Below the pieces are notes generated by a model that was not told where the DNA came from, searched no databases, and saw only the letters and a program-made list of their open reading frames with translations. From Stagnihabitans sp043721775 (GTDB lineage Bacteria; Pseudomonadota; Alphaproteobacteria; Rhodobacterales; Rhodobacteraceae): a DNA stretch of 8,820 nucleotides. Where the stretch lies: contig JAYSQA010000190.1 in NCBI GenBank assembly GCA_043721775.1, positions 1 to 8,820 on the forward strand. The letters run 5' to 3'. Below, in pieces: positions 7,109-8,820 of the stretch. Made by a program: the position numbers and the translations under genes. Numbering within the stretch: position 1 is the stretch's first letter; the number at the start of each line of letters is the position of its first letter.

Positions 7109-7954
7109 TCAAACGCGCCCCGCAAGTGGCTCGATCCGCAACACCCGCAGCGCGTTTAGGATATCCGTCACATCAATCGCCTGTTGGAACAGCGCGCCCG
7201 TAACTGGCGTGAGATAACCCAGTGCTGCAGCGATCATGCCCACAAATGACAGGCCGATCCCGGCGTAAACACTTTGCTGCGCAATGGCACGGAACCGCTG
7301 GGCGATCTCCATCCCCGGGAGCATACGGTCAAGCCGGTCGACCAGCAGCACCACATCTGCAGCCTCGGCACTGGCCGCAGCGCCACGTGCCCCTATCGCC
7401 ACTCCCAGATCGGCTGCGGCAAGGACCGGGGCGTCATTCACCCCGTCGCCGACCATCATTATTAGCCCGCCCTCGCGCTCAGCCAGGATCAGTTGCACCT
7501 TTTTGTCGGGCGAAAGGTCGGCCCGCACCGCATCCAGCCCCAGCCCTTTGGTCACTGCATCTGCCACGGCTTGCCGGTCGCCGGTTGCCATCACGATCCG
7601 CGAAACACCTTGTTGTCGCGCCCCTGCCGAAAACTCCGCAGTTCCTTCGCGCAGCGCGTCAGCCATCAGGATTTGGCCCGTCAACACCAGTGCCACCAGC
7701 ATCGAACCCACCTGCCGCGCCGCCTTTGCTGCATCCGATTTCGCCACGGAGGCCAGCCCCACCTCGCCCCGCAGCAGACCGCGCGTAATCTCGACGATCA
7801 GTGCCATCAACACCGGGATCGTTGCCAGCAGCCCGACCCAGCCCGCCAGATCAGCGCAACCGGTCAGCCAAAGCGCCACGCCAGCGGCCAATCCGATGGC
7901 AGTCAATCCCAGCAAGGACTTTGAGAAGTTTGGTCGCCGCAAATCTGATGGCAT
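7109..7954 (-). CDS. Heavy-metal (P1B-type) ATPase with a large in-frame internal deletion
   Basis: The reading frame gives 281 residues from ATG 7954, chosen because AAGGA lies eight bases before it; the ATG at 7963 sits directly against that site. Family members are about 600-700 residues. The N-terminal part keeps two hydrophobic helices (LLGLTAIGLAAGVALWLTG and GLLATIPVLMALIVEI) and the family-like RGEVGL. It then passes at about residues 70-90 (bases roughly 7690-7755) straight into the late P-domain: GQILMADALREG, ATGD, SPDKK, MVGDGVNDAP, the SAEAADVVLL stretch, and the last two helices ending near DILNALRVLR. Missing are the actuator TGE loop, the metal-binding CPx helix, the DKTGT phosphorylation site and the nucleotide domain, roughly 300 or more residues. 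It cannot be a normal pump. Because the frame is intact and an FNR-type operator lies upstream, it may still be expressed, either as a relic or as a small membrane partner. Heavy-metal class is judged from the C-terminal half and from memory of the family. Confidence 0.85.
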   Translation of the reverse strand: MPSDLRRPNFSKSLLGLTAIGLAAGVALWLTGCADLAGWVGLLATIPVLMALIVEITRGLLRGEVGLASVAKSDAAKAARQVGSMLVALVLTGQILMADALREGTAEFSAGARQQGVSRIVMATGDRQAVADAVTKGLGLDAVRADLSPDKKVQLILAEREGGLIMMVGDGVNDAPVLAAADLGVAIGARGAAASAEAADVVLLVDRLDRMLPGMEIAQRFRAIAQQSVYAGIGLSFVGMIAAALGYLTPVTGALFQQAIDVTDILNALRVLRIEPLAGRV

Positions 7955-8035
7955 TTGGTGCATCCTTCACGGCGTGGAACAACACGAAAAGCCAACCCGC
8001 TCGTTCGACATTAGATGACCGGGACAGTTCCCGCT

Positions 8036-8049
8036 TTGATGTGCATCAA
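8036..8049. promoter_or_regulatory. FNR/FnrL-type operator, perfect palindrome, for the minus-strand ATPase operon
   Basis: TTGATgtgcATCAA is a perfect match to the FNR/Anr consensus, and the spacer GTGC makes the whole 14-mer nearly symmetric. Its centre is 8042.5, about 88 bases upstream of the ATG at 7954 on the minus strand. Placed at -41.5, it predicts a start of transcription near 8001. A -10-like TAATGT (minus strand, plus coordinates 8008-8013) lies at the right distance. This arrangement is typical of class II FNR activation at low oxygen. Confidence 0.82.
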
Positions 8050-8139
8050 GTTAACCTATGAGACCCTGTCAATGCGGCCGCTTTTCAAGGGGGACTCGTC
8101 AAACGTTGAGGTGGCGTTAAGGTAAAACACACAAGCCAA

Positions 8140-8162
8140 AACCCGACTGCTTAGGTCGGGTT
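8140..8162 (-). terminator. Factor-independent terminator, probably of the former tRNA-fMet transcription unit
   Basis: AACCCGAC (8140-8147) and GTCGGGTT (8155-8162) form an eight-base-pair stem with a seven-base loop. On the minus strand the stem is followed by TTTTGGC and later another T-run. It lies 28 bases beyond the CCA end of the tRNA-fMet fragment, in the same direction, and so looks like that gene's native terminator. It could also stop plus-strand transcription, since T-rich sequence follows on that side too. Confidence 0.65.
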
Positions 8163-8189
8163 CTATCTATTTGGTATGTTTGGTTTTTT

Positions 8190-8236
8190 TGGTTGCGGGG
8201 ACAGGATTTGAACCTGTAACCTTCAGGTTATGAGCC
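8190..8236 (-). other. 3' fragment of an initiator tRNA-fMet(CAU) gene; candidate island attachment site
   Basis: Read on the minus strand, this gives the anticodon loop CTCATAA, the 3' side of the anticodon stem CCTGA, a variable loop, a perfect T-arm (stem ACAGG/CCTGT with loop TTCAAAT), the acceptor strand CCCCGCA, the discriminator A, and an encoded CCA (8190-8192 on plus). The CCCCGCA-A-CCA end is typical of bacterial initiator tRNA, in which the first base pair is left unpaired. Past the anticodon loop (about 8237 onward) the match stops: there is no D-arm and no 5' acceptor strand, so the gene is not functional. A 3' tRNA fragment of this size is the classic leftover of integration by a tyrosine recombinase, with the intact tRNA rebuilt at the far end of the element. 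Because the 3' side keeps a terminator, the element should lie to the right of 8236. Confidence 0.75.
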
Positions 8237-8312
8237 GAAGAACCCCGGAAATAGCTTTTCCTTTGATGTCAGCAGGTTACACGATAACCCTTTGATCTGA
8301 AATCCGTTTCTC

Positions 8313-8352
8313 GCCGCAATCAGCCGCAATCAGCCGCAGCCAACCGCAGCCG
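8313..8352. repeat. Four tandem copies of a 10-base repeat beside the tRNA fragment
   Basis: GCCGCAATCA occurs twice without change (8313-8322, 8323-8332), followed by two degenerate copies, GCCGCAGCCA (8333-8342) and ACCGCAGCCG (8343-8352). The period of ten bases is about one helical turn. The array lies 77 bases inside the proposed element end. It could be arm-type binding sites for an integrase or excisionase, or merely a slippage-prone simple repeat. Confidence 0.7.
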
Positions 8353-8386
8353 ACGGGTCTAAACGGGGAACAAAGTAGTTAGACAG

Positions 8387-8404
8387 GTTGACCTATTGTT
8401 GACC
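8387..8404. repeat. Pair of GTTGACC direct repeats, 11 bases apart
   Basis: GTTGACC is found at 8387-8393 and 8398-8404, one helical turn apart on the same strand. A short CGCC-GAAA-GGCG hairpin follows at 8405-8416. These lie between the tRNA fragment and the end of the restriction gene; a protein-binding role at the island end is possible but unproven. No other gene is seen between 8237 and 8434. Confidence 0.4.
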
Positions 8405-8434
8405 CGCCGAAAGGCGATTGACTAAGGAAAGGGT

Positions 8435-8820
8435 TCATGGCGCGGATGTCATAGGGCGATCAAACGTGGCGGCGAAAACAGTATCGGTCAGCCATCTCTT
8501 GAATTCCGGGTTGTCACTGAACTGTTTGAACAGTTCGGTATCATCCTTCATCAAGCCGATGATCACGCCGGAAAGCGCCTTGTCGTGCTCAATCCGGGCG
8601 TTTTGCTTGTCTGAATTCTGTTTCGCATTCTGATAGGCTGGGTTAGCGGCGACCTTGTCGGGAATCTCGGTTGCGATTAGCCGCCGAATGCGGTCGGTGT
8701 CAGCCCAGGTGATGTTCCCGAAGTGAGGTGGTTCGGTTTGTTTGAACAGGTTTTGGGCGTTTTCCAAGTGGATATCCGCCTTGTTTATGCCGCTGCCGCT
8801 TCCAGCATCAGCGCGTTGAA
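8435..8820 (-). CDS. hsdR: Probable type I restriction endonuclease subunit R, C-terminal end, partial
   Basis: The frame runs from beyond the right edge to TGA at 8435-8437 and shows about 128 C-terminal residues. A TTG at 8767 could act as a start, but the frame stays open upstream with protein-like sequence (INKADIHLENAQNLF), so I treat the gene as continuing outside the window. The segment IPDKVAANPAYQNA, then DKQNARIEHDKAL, then DDTELFKQFSDNPEFKRWLTDTVF resembles, from memory, the C-terminal region of one HsdR class, which contacts the methylase-specificity complex. The helicase and nuclease motifs would lie upstream and cannot be checked here. HsdR is the motor and nuclease subunit that cuts foreign unmodified DNA. 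Its place as the last gene before a tRNA attachment fragment fits a defence-bearing island. An overlapping frame ends in TAA at 8785-8787, so an alternative is a short separate protein after another gene. Confidence 0.6.
   Translation of the reverse strand, partial: QRADAGSGSGINKADIHLENAQNLFKQTEPPHFGNITWADTDRIRRLIATEIPDKVAANPAYQNAKQNSDKQNARIEHDKALSGVIIGLMKDDTELFKQFSDNPEFKRWLTDTVFAATFDRPMTSAP

Noticed and set aside
6097..7203. Long plus-strand open frame (368 codons) opposite the cation ATPase, with others at 4616-5338 and 5305-6054
   Set aside because: They lie antisense to a gene with complete P-type ATPase motifs. The translations are rich in Arg, His and Gln with no recognisable domain, as expected for shadow frames in GC-rich DNA.
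7284..8018. Plus-strand open frame of 244 codons over the truncated heavy-metal ATPase
   Set aside because: The Ser/Ala/Arg-rich translation has no domain and is antisense to a coding frame with GDGVND and matching membrane helices.
836..8049. Exact 7200-base spacing between the two FNR-type boxes
   Set aside because: No mechanism needs such spacing, and the boxes serve separate promoters. Treated as coincidence.
8275..8289. GGTTA-N5-TAACC hairpin near the tRNA fragment
   Set aside because: A five-base stem without a T-run is too weak for a terminator. It might be part of the recombination region, but nothing specific supports that.
8313..8352. CRISPR array
   Set aside because: The repeats are only ten bases and directly adjacent, with no spacers.
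8519..8536. GAACTG-N6-CAGTTC inverted repeat
   Set aside because: It lies inside the restriction gene where the codons specify ELFKQF. The symmetry is accounted for by coding and has no promoter context.

Overview
The window reads as GC-rich alphaproteobacterial DNA, most probably from a member of the Rhodobacteraceae. The reasons are the protein style, FNR/FnrL-type operators of the form TTGAT-N4-ATCAA, and the gene set itself. This assignment is inference, because no marker gene is present. Three regions can be told apart.

Region 1 (1-783) is the end of a phage-type lysis module. It holds a peptidoglycan-binding/CHAP-like lysin of the TIGR02594 type, interrupted by an in-frame TAG, followed by a 55-residue protein resembling Pam3-gp28-type holins. 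It looks like a decaying prophage remnant.

Region 2 (about 836-8049) is a microoxic/anaerobic stress and fermentation cluster made of two convergent operons. Each has an FNR-type operator at its outer edge (836-849 and 8036-8049). The plus-strand operon encodes a two-domain universal stress protein, a short broken reading frame of unknown function, a zinc alcohol dehydrogenase and a phosphate acyltransferase. The minus-strand operon encodes a heavy-metal P-type ATPase with a very large internal deletion and then a full-length P2-like cation ATPase. The two operons meet tail to tail with only 14 bases between stop codons. The inferred logic is that low oxygen activates FNR, which turns on stress protection, reductive disposal of carbonyls, acyl-phosphate chemistry and ion pumping together.

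Region 3 (about 8140-8820) is an integration boundary. It contains a factor-independent terminator and then, on the minus strand, the 3' part of an initiator tRNA-fMet gene from the anticodon loop to CCA. The 5' part is missing. Foreign-looking DNA follows, with short direct repeats and the C-terminal end of a probable type I restriction subunit HsdR that runs off the right edge. The best reading is the distal attachment site of a genomic island carrying a restriction system, lying to the right.

The window shows several signs of gene decay: two in-frame nonsense codons (285-287, 2184-2186), one internally deleted ATPase and one truncated tRNA. No clearly new biological system is visible. The most unusual items are the internally deleted ATPase that keeps an intact frame and an FNR operator, the P2 ATPase lacking key calcium ligands, and the tRNA-fMet junction.
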